Assembly: GCA_022661535.1 (NCBI GenBank)
Contig: JAKULF010000003.1
Span: 5,952,001-6,016,000, forward strand
Reading direction: 5' to 3'
Origin: Eutypa lata
Taxonomy: Eukaryota; Ascomycota; Sordariomycetes; Xylariales; Diatrypaceae
DNA length: 64,000 nucleotides
This document shows positions 10,629 through 20,222 of the stretch, one piece after another. The notes beneath the pieces are model-generated. The model was not told the origin of the DNA and ran no database searches. It saw only the letters and a program-made list of their open reading frames with translations. The stretch's first letter is position 1, and each line of letters starts with the position of its first letter. Position numbers and translations under genes: made by a program.

Positions 10629-12379
10629 ACCACCCTGAGTATGAAAGCTGCATATATTTGCTCTCCAGTTTATATTAGCATACACTCGAATCTAAACCAA
10701 GCAATCATTACAGATGAACAGACATTTTGCTATTCCCACACTCTAGATTAAAGCCTGCCTCCTATCCGAGGTACCATGTACACATCATTGTCGCTATAAA
10801 ACTAGAAATCAACAAAAGATGTCTCTACTGGGTGCAAAGCAGCTACACTAACCAGGTGCTTGAGTTCCTTCCATCTTCTTCCTGTTAGGAATTTCATCAA
10901 GTTCCGTGTCCTGTGCAACACCAACATCTAAAGTTAAAGTAGTGCTCAACTGTGTCACATGCGAAGACCGAATCCTGCAGCAACACACATTTCTCACACC
11001 GCTCGTTTAAGTTCTTGAGATGTTATATAATTGCCGAATAAGGGGGTTTTCCGCTTGTAGTTACATAGCTGTTGGGAATCCAGTTTCAGTTGTCACCCAC
11101 CCCTGAGAGCTCTGCCCTGCAACGTCGTTTACGTCGGTCTTGCCACTATTGGTCAAAGGCAGTTCCTACGTAAGATAAGTGTGTGATGAAGATGAGGCCA
11201 AGAGGGTTAGGACAGCCGTAGCCTGATTCCGCCAAGCTTGAGGGGATGTTACTCGGCGGTTGAAGGCATAGGTGGTTGGATACCAATTCCTCTTCAAAAA
11301 TGTTATTTGGGTGCCCTGGTCTTGCATATTGGCGATGCTACGTAGTACATACTGGGTTTGTTCCAACGGCAGCCTCGTAGTGAATCTGGCATGTGGAAGG
11401 ATTCTGATCAGGCACACCATATAACATTTACATGTACTTATTAACGACACAAATTTCCGCTCCAATCGAAGGGTGTCAGTAACGCAAGTTGTTCCATACG
11501 GATAGCTAGACAGGCCGCTCTGGATTTAGAGATATGGAGATTAAATGTACACTGTACCATGTCCTACAATTTGAATATAAATATTACGTAAATCAACAAT
11601 ATAGCAGAATTCCATTTTTCCAATCGTTTCGTCCTTTATGTTTCTCTCAATTAGGGAGTGGCCAGCAAGGGTGGGGTGATCTACATGTTGTTAGCATGAT
11701 GTAGTAGTTATATGTTGGGAACCTTCCTGCACAGCCGCGATTGAGTTGCATTACTTTCGGTACACAGCATAATACGTGCCCCATGTATTACCGAGCTATT
11801 GAATACACGCCCCATATACCATACGACGTCGTTGAGTACAATTTTGATTGCACATCAGCGCTAAGCGTCGAGTAGTAACGAGTATGTGAGCACTTCCAAC
11901 CCACGTTCGTGTTGCCTACAAGGCTAGGTAGGGCCAGAACCTCTTAATTGCATGACAGTGCTTCTGAATCAGGTATACCTCAGAGTACATCTGAGAGCTT
12001 TGTGATTGTATTGAAGTAAGGCTACGGCGCGGGCGGGGTTTTACCCGCGGAGGATCCGGATGGATATATATATTAACACTTTTTAATTGGACAGCGACGT
12101 CGAATCACCTACAGCACTGCCAAAAATACACACTGACATCTGACGAGTTACTTGTGTTACATAGTTATCCATATCCATTGACCCTGGCGAATCAGTCCTA
12201 TTTCCACGATTTCGAAGTGTTCTGGCAATAATTTCCGATCGTTTATCCCGCCGCGGTATCCCATTTTCAGTCCATACCTTCAATTCCTCAGCTTCCCCCC
12301 TAAGTTATATGGAGTACAAGGCTCCGGGTCTGAGCTAATCCCTACGGAGCACCGAATCCTCATATCATTACTACCAATC
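10629..12379. other. Intergenic, no prenyltransferase domain or other gene seen
   Basis: I looked here for a continuation of the terpene synthase (DDxxD prenyltransferase) and found none. Short open frames (for example minus 11465-11166) have no recognisable family. A (TA)n stretch lies at about 12065-12074. Confidence 0.5.
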
Positions 12380-13357
12380 ATGGGCGCACAGTGGTCCCAA
12401 TTCTTTCCTCCCACACCGTCGCTGACCGAAAGAAACCTCGAGCCACAAGATGGCAAGGTCTTTCTAGTTACTGGCGGCTATAGTGGCATCGGTCTTGAGC
12501 TTGTAAAAATGCTCTATGGTGCCCATGGCCATGTTTACATAGCCGGCCGTTCGGTCGACAGAGCACAACAAGCCATCAAAGACATCCGAACTGCGATTAC
12601 ATCGTCGCGGGGCAACCTTGACTTCTTGCACGTTGAGCTCGACGATATGAGGAGCGTCAAAGAAGCTGTGCAAGTTTTCAAGACCAAGGAATCGAAGCTT
12701 CACGTTCTCTGGAATAACGCGGGCGTGTCCTGGCCCCCTCTTGGTAGCGTGTCAAAGCAAGGCATTGAGCTACAACTAGCAACAAACACTCTTGGGCCAT
12801 TTTTATTCACCTACCTACTCTTACCTTTACTTGAGAAAGCCGCTTCGGATAGCGCTACCGCCTCAGTCCGTGTTGTCTGGACGAGCAGTCAAATCATCGA
12901 CCTCCAGCCACCTCCTGGAGGCCTCGATATGTCTGAAGTCCGAACACCGCCCAGGGATAGAGGGCGAAACTACATCAACTCGAAGACAGGGAATTGTTTG
13001 TTAGCATGTGAGCTTGCGCGCCGAGTTGGGCCCTCGCTTGGGATTGTTAGTCTCGTCCAGAATCCCGGTGGAGCAGTTACCAATCTCTTCCGGCACAACC
13101 TGTGGATGAAATGGCTCGCCTTGCCACTGCTGCACCCGCCGAAGAAGACAGCTTACACGGAGCTGTATGCCGGACTCTCGCCGGACATCACGATGGAAAC
13201 TAACGGGTGCTACGTCCATCCGTTTGGCAGAATCGCCCCCGAGACGGATATGCCCAAGGGTTTGCTTGTGGCAATGAAGCCCGAGGATGATGGGGGTTCC
13301 GGGAGGGCTAGAGAATTCTGGGAGTTTTGTGAAGATAAAACGAGGGATTACTTCTGA
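12380..13357 (+). CDS. Short-chain dehydrogenase/reductase (SDR)
   Basis: Single-exon, 325-residue NAD(P)-dependent oxidoreductase. The Rossmann fold starts at KVFLVTGGYSGIG (residues about 26-38; TGxxxGIG). NNAG is in LHVLWNNAGVSWPP. The catalytic Ser is in VVWTSSQ and the catalytic Tyr/Lys pair in YINSK. After that come VQNPGGAVTN and a C-terminal substrate lobe with aromatic residues. The length and the short leader before the fold resemble SDRs found in fungal secondary-metabolite clusters and WW-oxidoreductase-like SDRs. It lies 1.75 kb downstream of the terpene cyclase on the same strand, so oxidation of a terpenoid alcohol or reduction of a ketone is a reasonable but unproven role. Confidence 0.9.
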   Translation: MGAQWSQFFPPTPSLTERNLEPQDGKVFLVTGGYSGIGLELVKMLYGAHGHVYIAGRSVDRAQQAIKDIRTAITSSRGNLDFLHVELDDMRSVKEAVQVFKTKESKLHVLWNNAGVSWPPLGSVSKQGIELQLATNTLGPFLFTYLLLPLLEKAASDSATASVRVVWTSSQIIDLQPPPGGLDMSEVRTPPRDRGRNYINSKTGNCLLACELARRVGPSLGIVSLVQNPGGAVTNLFRHNLWMKWLALPLLHPPKKTAYTELYAGLSPDITMETNGCYVHPFGRIAPETDMPKGLLVAMKPEDDGGSGRAREFWEFCEDKTRDYF

Positions 13358-14522
13358 ATCATCCATTCGATCATATGGATTAGATTATAGATTCGTTCGG
13401 CATTCCTTATAACATCAGTGACTCACTAAACATATCTAGTTATACGACAGATACAACTTCTAGAATATAGGGACATAATATGTGAGAAATCTGCGCAGAT
13501 ACTAACAACATGGAGTCCATAGAGACACACACCAGGATTATCAGAGGATCATATAGTGTTGTAGTGAGAATGAACCCGTTGCGCATTAGCTATGGTTGAG
13601 AACCCCTAGACCTATGCGTAGGGGCTCTAGGGGCCAAGGTTGCTTCGTAAATTGCAAGGTCCTTCCTATGCCAGCTCGCTGGCGCGAGGTCAGTATGCCG
13701 CAATTTACCCTCGTGTCAAAGGCTGGCCAGGCGACCAATAAATACAAAAAGTTACTGCCCGAAGATGAATTCCTTGTTCAAAGCGCTGACACACCGAATA
13801 AATACTAGTATGCCCTTCTCGCAAAGCACGATAGTGACTCTCGATACGAATTAGTACCCAAAAGACCATCAGTTCCATTCTTAAAAATACCTTGACCGTT
13901 TTAAAATTATTACTATCAGGTAAAATTGTGTGAGTCCTAAGTCATGGTAATTAATCCAGATGTTCGCTGACGTATCCGCTTAGATACCATCCTGGTCATT
14001 CTCAGTGTTGTCCGTCTTAGTGTTACTAATTTTCAAGTTTCGAGTGATGATACTTTTGATACTCGACAAGCTAAAATCTGTTTTATAGAACTCACTAGTA
14101 GTACCGATGCCGATGATTGCTTGTCGTTCGCTACCCTGAACTCTCCCCTAGACGGCTCTATAGTGATACAACCGGACATCTTGATGGCATTCCTCGTGTA
14201 GAATGCAAAGCAGTACTGTTTCATAATGAATGAATTTTCATAACACCGATAAATGGGTTAATTTTGAATAATCTATAATTAATACCAGCTAAAACGGAAT
14301 AATCACGGATTATCACACTATGTACTTTGTATTATTCAAATTTAGTGACTCAACAAGACTCTTGTATTACACATATTTACAAAGATGATGTACATGATTT
14401 ATCTATAGAACTCCATGCCTTTTTTTCTCTTCTCACTCCTCCCTCCTCTCCCCATATGACTACTGTCGACGTTTGAATCCCATTGACTCCATGCCTTCGG
14501 CTTTACGGCCTGTGACTATATC
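13358..14522. other. Intergenic with a hairpin-rich stretch
   Basis: Downstream of both the SDR and the convergent 417-residue gene. No gene recognised. A hairpin-rich stretch at 13603-13708 is listed separately; the rest is AT-rich. Confidence 0.5.
13603..13708. repeat. Cluster of inverted repeats, possible structured RNA
   Basis: Three inverted repeats sit in about 105 bp. CCCCTAGA (13603-13610) pairs with TCTAGGGG (13626-13633). GTAAATTGC (13647-13655) pairs with GCAATTTAC (13700-13708). Between the arms of the latter is GCCAGCTCGCTGGC (13670-13683), a hairpin with a 4-nt loop. All arms match perfectly. No family recognised. Confidence 0.45.
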
Positions 14523-15776
14523 CTAGATGAAGCCACAGCACAGTTCGACCGAATCATCCTGCGAGACACCCAGCTCGCTCAACGCCCCCGACGTTACCCC
14601 ACCCTGCCAAACCTCGGCAATACTGAATGACTCCCCCATTGTCTTGAGGATGTCCATCTTCCAAGAGCTCCCTTGCATCGTCATCGGCTCTCGGAGGTGC
14701 TGGTAGGTGACTGACGGATCGAACATTGCCAGTCGAAAGCGGTGGGTGTTATCTAGACGTTCCAGGACCACCACTACAGCTCTCTGCTTGCATCTCTGCA
14801 CCCAAAACTCGTCGTAGCGCTGGTTGCTTTCACGCGGGTATGCCTCGACGACCGAATCAGGCGTATCGCGCCAATTAGTGAAGATTCCGCAGACCAAGCC
14901 ACGGCGGTTGTCCCGTAAGGAGGCTTGAGCATACTCTACGAATTCCTCCAGCGTCGAGTACGCCTTTGACAAGGAGCCTGTTGCAAAGTACCACTTTCGG
15001 CGTGTAGTTGCGTCGGGGAAAGCGATTGGGTTCATATAAAGAGCCCAGGGGGCAGACGATGCGTAGTTTGCGAGGCCGGAGAAGCATAAAAAGAGCCTGA
15101 TGCTCAGAGGGGAAGTATAGGCGCCAGGGATTCGCGGCATTTGGTCTGGTCTCTGGGGCTTGAACGGTACTACGCCGGCCAGTTGGCCCCTGATTCTCAA
15201 GTCGGACATCCAAGCAAGCTCTTGGCGACTAAAGTAGAGATTCGGCCATGCGTCTTGGTTGATTGGTTGCTGGATGGGCCCAATTTGAAGCTCTTGGAGG
15301 CTACCAGATACAGCAACAACGGGGTGAGGGTGATGAGGTATCTGTAGTTGATTCGCCGGTGCCATTTGTGCAACTTCTGTGGCTTTAGATGCCCATTGGC
15401 GAATAGACTGAGTGAGGGCTGTGTTCGCGCTCCCCATATACGCATTGAGCGCGTTTATAAACACACGAACGATCTCCTCAACCTCCTGGCCTCCTAGATC
15501 ACAAGAAACCTCCCATTGGGAGGCCACGGTATCCCAGAAGGTATCTCCTCCTCGCAGAGCAGTATAAAGACCTTGAAGGTCTAAACAGAGTTGGAAAAGC
15601 TGAGTGATACGGTTGCTCACTTGTGACTTCGCGGCATCAAGAGTCAGCTTCTTGCGGGCATCACCATCTCCGAGGAGTGCGTTATACGCTTGTTGGGCGT
15701 ATCTACGACTAGAAAATGGCTCTCCAGGGCCGAAAAAGAGCCCTGGCAGTTTGAGGGTAGTTTTCTCGGCCGACAT
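14523..15776 (-). CDS. Hypothetical protein, 417 residues, no recognised family
   Basis: Single-exon frame starting at the ATG at 15776 (MSAEKTTLKLPGLFFGPGEP); the frame is open further upstream but has no earlier ATG. I recognise no domain. Visible traits: no signal peptide or membrane span; an N-terminal half rich in Gln/Ala with probable helices (RITQLFQLCLDLQGLYTALR); a Pro/Gln/His linker around residues 155-190; and a C-terminal half with a conserved-looking core (RAVVVVLERLDNTHRFRLAMFDPS) ending in ELCCGFI. Codon use looks normal for a real gene. Its 5' side opens into an AT-rich region with homopurine tracts and the tandem repeat at 16.3 kb, so it may be lineage-specific. Not obviously part of the terpenoid block. 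Confidence 0.7.
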   Translation of the reverse strand: MSAEKTTLKLPGLFFGPGEPFSSRRYAQQAYNALLGDGDARKKLTLDAAKSQVSNRITQLFQLCLDLQGLYTALRGGDTFWDTVASQWEVSCDLGGQEVEEIVRVFINALNAYMGSANTALTQSIRQWASKATEVAQMAPANQLQIPHHPHPVVAVSGSLQELQIGPIQQPINQDAWPNLYFSRQELAWMSDLRIRGQLAGVVPFKPQRPDQMPRIPGAYTSPLSIRLFLCFSGLANYASSAPWALYMNPIAFPDATTRRKWYFATGSLSKAYSTLEEFVEYAQASLRDNRRGLVCGIFTNWRDTPDSVVEAYPRESNQRYDEFWVQRCKQRAVVVVLERLDNTHRFRLAMFDPSVTYQHLREPMTMQGSSWKMDILKTMGESFSIAEVWQGGVTSGALSELGVSQDDSVELCCGFI

Positions 15777-16280
15777 TTTCTTGTTGTGATTAAAAACCGG
15801 TATGCAAGTACGTGAATATGCAAGGTTTGCAGTAACTATTGGTGAATGTACCCCTTGTCTGTTGTTTTGCAATGGGAAGAGAAATGACAATCAAGTCGTT
15901 GTAAAATAACTGATACACTTTCACTTCAAGTCAATTGAAATGACTTCCATATAAATAGTAAAGCCATTTTTTATGAAAAGAAACCTTGATTTTGTAATAC
16001 TACGGAATCGGAATAATCATTTTTTTTATTGATTATGCAATAATGGTTACTAGTTATTGAATAAACTGAAATTATTCGGATTTACGCATCTTATTGTAAC
16101 ATTTAAATTGGCGATGACCTGGCAATTAATTGTCGTTGAGGGCAGGATCTTTTTAACACCTGAATGTTAAGTGTGAGTGAGGTAAAACATCAGTCAAGGT
16201 TGAGGTGGGTGGAAAAAGGAGAGGTCGAAAAAAAAGGTGGAGGGAAAAGGAAATGAAAAGAGAGAAAAGGCGAAGGGGAA
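15777..16280. other. AT-rich region with homopurine tract
   Basis: Upstream of the 417-residue gene. A G/A-only-rich tract at about 16200-16290 precedes the tandem repeat. No gene recognised. Confidence 0.5.
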
Positions 16281-16292
16281 AAAAAAAAGCTT

Positions 16293-16428
16293 AAAAAAAA
16301 CAATTAACTTGATAACCACGGGGAGTGACGGCCGCCTCGAACCCTAGGGGTCCGAGTCCAGAATCGAGAACCGTGCAACTGGATGCGAGAAGTATTACCT
16401 CTGGGCTATCAAGGAATTGTACCACTCC
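16293..16428 (-). ncRNA. Candidate structured Pol III-type RNA, copy 1
   Basis: On the minus strand there is a perfect A-box match (TAGCCCAGAGG, 16408-16398), a B-box match (GGGTTCGAGGC, 16344-16334) and then a run of eight T (16300-16293) able to end Pol III transcription. Two stems interleave in pseudoknot order: GGAGTGG (16428-16422) with TCACTCC (16328-16322), and CTTGATA (16413-16407) with TATCAAG (16314-16308). A 9-bp hairpin holds the B box. Two pairings need G-U wobbles that work only in minus-strand RNA. It does not fold as a normal tRNA. Confidence 0.35.
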
Positions 16429-16520
16429 ACCATTGCTGGCGGGTGGTTGTTAGAAAGTCACAACTTATTTATACATATATGTCCTCCAACAGTGAGGACC
16501 TTTGGGTATAAAAAAAAGCT

Positions 16521-16656
16521 AAAAAAAACAATTGACTTGATAACCGCGGGGAGTGACGGCCGCCTCGAACCCTAGGGTCCGAGTCCAGAATCGAGAACCG
16601 TGCAACTGGATGCGAGAAGTATTACCTCTGGGCTATCAAGGAATTGTACCACTCCA
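16521..16656 (-). ncRNA. Candidate structured Pol III-type RNA, copy 2
   Basis: Same layout as copy 1: A-box match at 16635-16625, B-box match at 16572-16562, T-run at 16528-16521, and both interleaved stems intact. The one-base indel relative to copy 1 falls in the loop of the B-box hairpin. Confidence 0.33.
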
Positions 16657-16736
16657 CCATTGCTGGCGGGTGGTTGTTAGAAAATCATAACTTATTTATA
16701 CATATATGTCTTCCAACAATGAGGACCTTTGGGTAT

Positions 16737-18402
16737 GGATTACTATGGGCATTGAAGGAGACTAACCATTGGTAGACCAATAGTTTTACATTTGATTTCT
16801 ACATGATTGGAACGTATTTATTACGTTCAATACAAGTTATATGTTGTAACGTTTAATTATCATGAAGATTTCTTTTTTATCTGTACAGTATTCAAGCGCC
16901 ATTCAATCATCATGTTTAATGCACCATTACCAATGATAAGTTTGCAGACACTATTTTGACTGCACATGATTGTTGCACTCATTCGTGATATGCATCATCT
17001 TGATCTGAGAATTTCTACAACAAATAACCACTTCTCTCTTTGTACGGGCAATACCCCAACGATTCTAACAAGCACCCAATATCTCCTAGATGCCATCACA
17101 GCACCATCAGCGTTGGCTCAAGTACCCGGAGTACCTGAAATGTAGAATTGTTTTCCCGACATATCTAGCTCTTGATATAATAGTTACTTATATTAATGCG
17201 CCTTATGAGCCTTGCACTAAGTAATGCTCTAACAAATGAACACAATGGTTGCCCAGCAATGCCATCCAAACCATACCTAAGTATGCACCTAGACTACCTA
17301 TTGTAGAGTACTATTTCTTCCGCCTTCTACCTCCTCTCAACTGTACATAATTGCTATTCTTCAATCTCTAACATAAATTCATTTGTTCACAAAAGCATCC
17401 CAGTCCCCATCCTTGTCTAAGTGATATCTAGGTACCTTAGGCAGGAATATTGAAGTGAATGGATATAATACATATATGTCAAGTTCCGGAGTGCAATAGT
17501 CTGGTGTTGATTTTGTATGTCTGTATCTACGGTCTGATGGTGTATGTATGTAGGTATCCAGGTGCAAATGGCTGCAGAGCAGCCCATTTGCATAGCCCTA
17601 GGGCCCTCAGGCATTCACCTTTCCGCTCCCTATAGCAACCATCACTTAGGCCACAATATTATTATTCCACCTGCTGACAATAATATATCAATATTACTAC
17701 TTCTTGTTACCATCATCTCCGCCAATGGGAAGCATTTGACTTTCACCAGCCTTGAAGTCTTACAAAATAATATGCTTCGCTTTATAATTACAATGCCGCA
17801 AATTCTTATTTTAGGCCAGGCTAACAGGTTTCTTATATAAGGGAATTATTTTTAATGCTGTCCAAGATTAAGCCTGTTTCTTTCCATCATAATCAAAATC
17901 AATCGTGTGGTTTAGAAGTGTCGCGATGAATAGGGGGGATGGTCGTTCAGGAGGACCGTTCCTAAATATGACGCTAAACCCAAAATAGCACTAGGTTAGG
18001 TAACTACGCTAAGATTCCTTATTATTGCTTATCAGCAGTGACGTCGCGTTGATAAAGACATAACTATGCCTATGCTACCTTTCAAAAACACGCCTGTACT
18101 GTACGTATCATATCACGTATCCCACTTTATCGTCAACCTCTCACGTATCGAAGACGGCTTCTGCCTGCATGTTCTTAATAGAAGAAAATAGGCGGTCAAT
18201 GATTCGGGCTGTTGGCGGTGACCGGGCCTCGCCGAGTAATATTTCTGACTTAAATAGCCAATCCATACTATCAATCAATCAATCTACCTACATCGTGAAT
18301 GGGACATAACTACGTCAAAGACTCCTCCCTTTCATTTAAAACCGAAGCCGTCTTGAAAGAGCTGATAGTTTCACTCCGATTACCTATACGGCTTGTGCTA
18401 CC
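16737..18402. other. Intergenic, nothing recognised
   Basis: AT-rich spacer of about 1.7 kb. Short open frames (for example plus 17544-17840) show no family or codon-usage support. GTATGTATGTAGG-type microsatellite sequence occurs near 17540. Confidence 0.55.
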
Positions 18403-19984
18403 ATGAGCGAACTGCTCAGTTACCTCGTAGAAAACGAGCCGAGCTTTAGAAGGTCTGCAACCCTCGTTCTCGTTACAGTAGTTTCTGTTGTTTGTTTGTT
18501 TCCGTTCCACTACCTAGTTAGAATGATCCACCTAAACCAAGTACTCATTTACTCACCCTATTCTGAACAGAGCCCGCTTGCCAGCCCTTTATTCCGACTT
18601 CCGGTCCCAGAGGACCCTCAACCCCGACGGGTACATCGCCAACATCTCGGCATGGAAACGGGGGCTCAGCGGCGCCGCCCTAGCCGGCAGGGCGCCCTCT
18701 AAATCCGCGAACCGCAACCACTTCACCCTCGAGCTCGACGGCGCGCTGCTCGGCGCCCTAGAGAGCAAGCAGTTCGGGCGCCCGCTGGCCCTCGGCACCG
18801 TCCTCCACGAGGCCGTCGCGAGCGGGGAGCTCGTCCCCCTGCCGAGCTTCACCAGCGCGAAGGAGAGCGTCTACCACAAGAGCTGGGGCAGCATACCGTG
18901 GAACGTGATGTCCTGGGGGCTGCGACAGGCCGGGCTGGACCGCGGCGTGAGCGGACTGCTGGGGAACTGGGCCGGCGGCGGCGGGGACAGCATACCGAAG
19001 GGGCAGTTCGTCGTGCTGCAGAACCTCGAGGCCGCCGCTAAGGCCTTCACGGACGCCGTCGCGGACCGCGCGGCATCGCCTTTCGAGCGCACCTTCTCCA
19101 AGGCGCACTTCCGGCGGACGTTCGAGGGGAGCCTACTCCCGCCAGATGTCGGGAAGCAGCAGCGGTTATCAGAGACGGACCTAGACGTCCTCGTGAGGTT
19201 CCTATCCCGCGACAAGGGCATCCTAGCCACCGACGGACACACGATCAAAATCCGGGCATCGTCGACGACGGCAGCAGAAAGCCCAACAACCATCACGGAA
19301 GAAGACTCGGCCATCGCCTCCCTCAAGGAACTCACGGAAGACCTAACGCACCAGACGGACGCGCTGACGCGACGCGTCGACGAGCTCAACGTGACGGCGC
19401 AGGACGCCGTGCGCCGCAAGAACCGCGTGGCGGCGCTCGCGGCGCTGAAGTCGCGCAAGATCGCCGAGGCGGCGCTGGCGCAGCGCCACGCGACGCTGAG
19501 CCAGCTCGAGGAGGTGGCGGCGCGCCTCCAGCAGGCCGCCGATAACGTCCAGATGGTGCGCACGATGCGGGCGAGCACGGCGGCCCTCAGGGAGCTGAAC
19601 GCCGCCGTCGGCGGTGCGGATACCGTCGATGGCGTGCTGGATGCGCTGCGCGAGCAGATGGGCGAGGTTGATGAGGTCGGTGGTGTGATTGCGGAGGTTG
19701 GGCGGGGACAGGTGGATGAGGTGGAGCTGGATGATGAGCTTGAGGCTATGTTGGGTGAGGAACGGGAGAAGGAGGAGAAGGCGAGGAGAGTGGAGAGGGA
19801 GGCTAGGGATGCGGAGGAGGCGAGGAGACAGCTCGCTGAGCTTGAGAGGTTGGGGCCGGTGCCGGTGGGTTTGCCGGGGGAGAATGTTACGATGACGGAT
19901 CAGGAGAAGGAGAAGGAGAAGAGACCACCGACCCCTGCTACGGCTGCGGCGGAGGAATTGGGTGGGCTGAGTTTAACAAATTAG
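18403..19984 (+). CDS. CHMP7-like ESCRT-III (Snf7 family) protein
   Basis: Predicted 487 residues in two exons (18403-18452, 18571-19984; donor GTCTGC, acceptor AACAG). The N-terminal part (MSELLSYLVENEPSFRR, ALYSDFRSQRTLNPDGYIAN) and a winged-helix-like middle (LDVLVRFLSRDKGILATDG) match the CHMP7 layout. The C-terminal half is the Snf7 domain: a long charged helical region (SLKELTEDLTHQTDALTRRV, RKNRVAALAALKSRKIAEAA) and the acidic VDEVELDDELEAMLGEE end. In the family CHMP7 helps recruit ESCRT-III filaments to the nuclear envelope and endosomes for membrane sealing. The coding part is strikingly GC-rich compared with its flanks, which explains long antisense open frames over it. It converges with RAD18, with about 240 bp between stop codons. 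Confidence 0.85.
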
Positions 19985-20222
19985 ACGAGCGTGAGCTCGG
20001 ATAGGGGGGCCGGATGGGACAAGGCGCAACTACTAAATAATACACACATATGATATACCCTCTAGTTTTTAATGCACAACGAATAAAGGCAAATAATGAT
20101 GTTTCGACGGGTATCTTGATGCTAAATCTAATGTAGGTATGCACAATTAACCTGTACACTCTAAGTATAGAAAAGCGCATTATGTAGCGATCATCATGGC
20201 TTCGCCATCGATGTCATCAAAT

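Larger units (their letters stand above)
16281..16736. repeat. Tandem direct repeat, two copies of about 228 bp
   Basis: Copy 1 spans about 16281-16509 and copy 2 about 16510-16736, head to tail. Each begins with A-runs around AAGCT(T) and ends with GAGGACCTTTGGGTAT. The copies differ by about six transitions and a one-base indel in a G run. Four of the transitions lie in the right-hand third and are C to T or G to A going from copy 1 to copy 2. No coding potential seen. Confidence 0.92.

Noticed and set aside
10629..12379. Search for a prenyltransferase domain completing a chimeric terpene synthase
   Set aside because: No DDxxD-type prenyltransferase motif in any frame that I could read.
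16293..16428. The repeat core as an intact tRNA gene
   Set aside because: A- and B-box matches are good, but the T-stem and acceptor do not pair in the required positions; the cloverleaf fails.
18871..19578. Minus-strand open frame of 235 codons over the ESCRT-III gene
   Set aside because: Ser/Ala/Arg-rich shadow of a GC-rich helical coding region.
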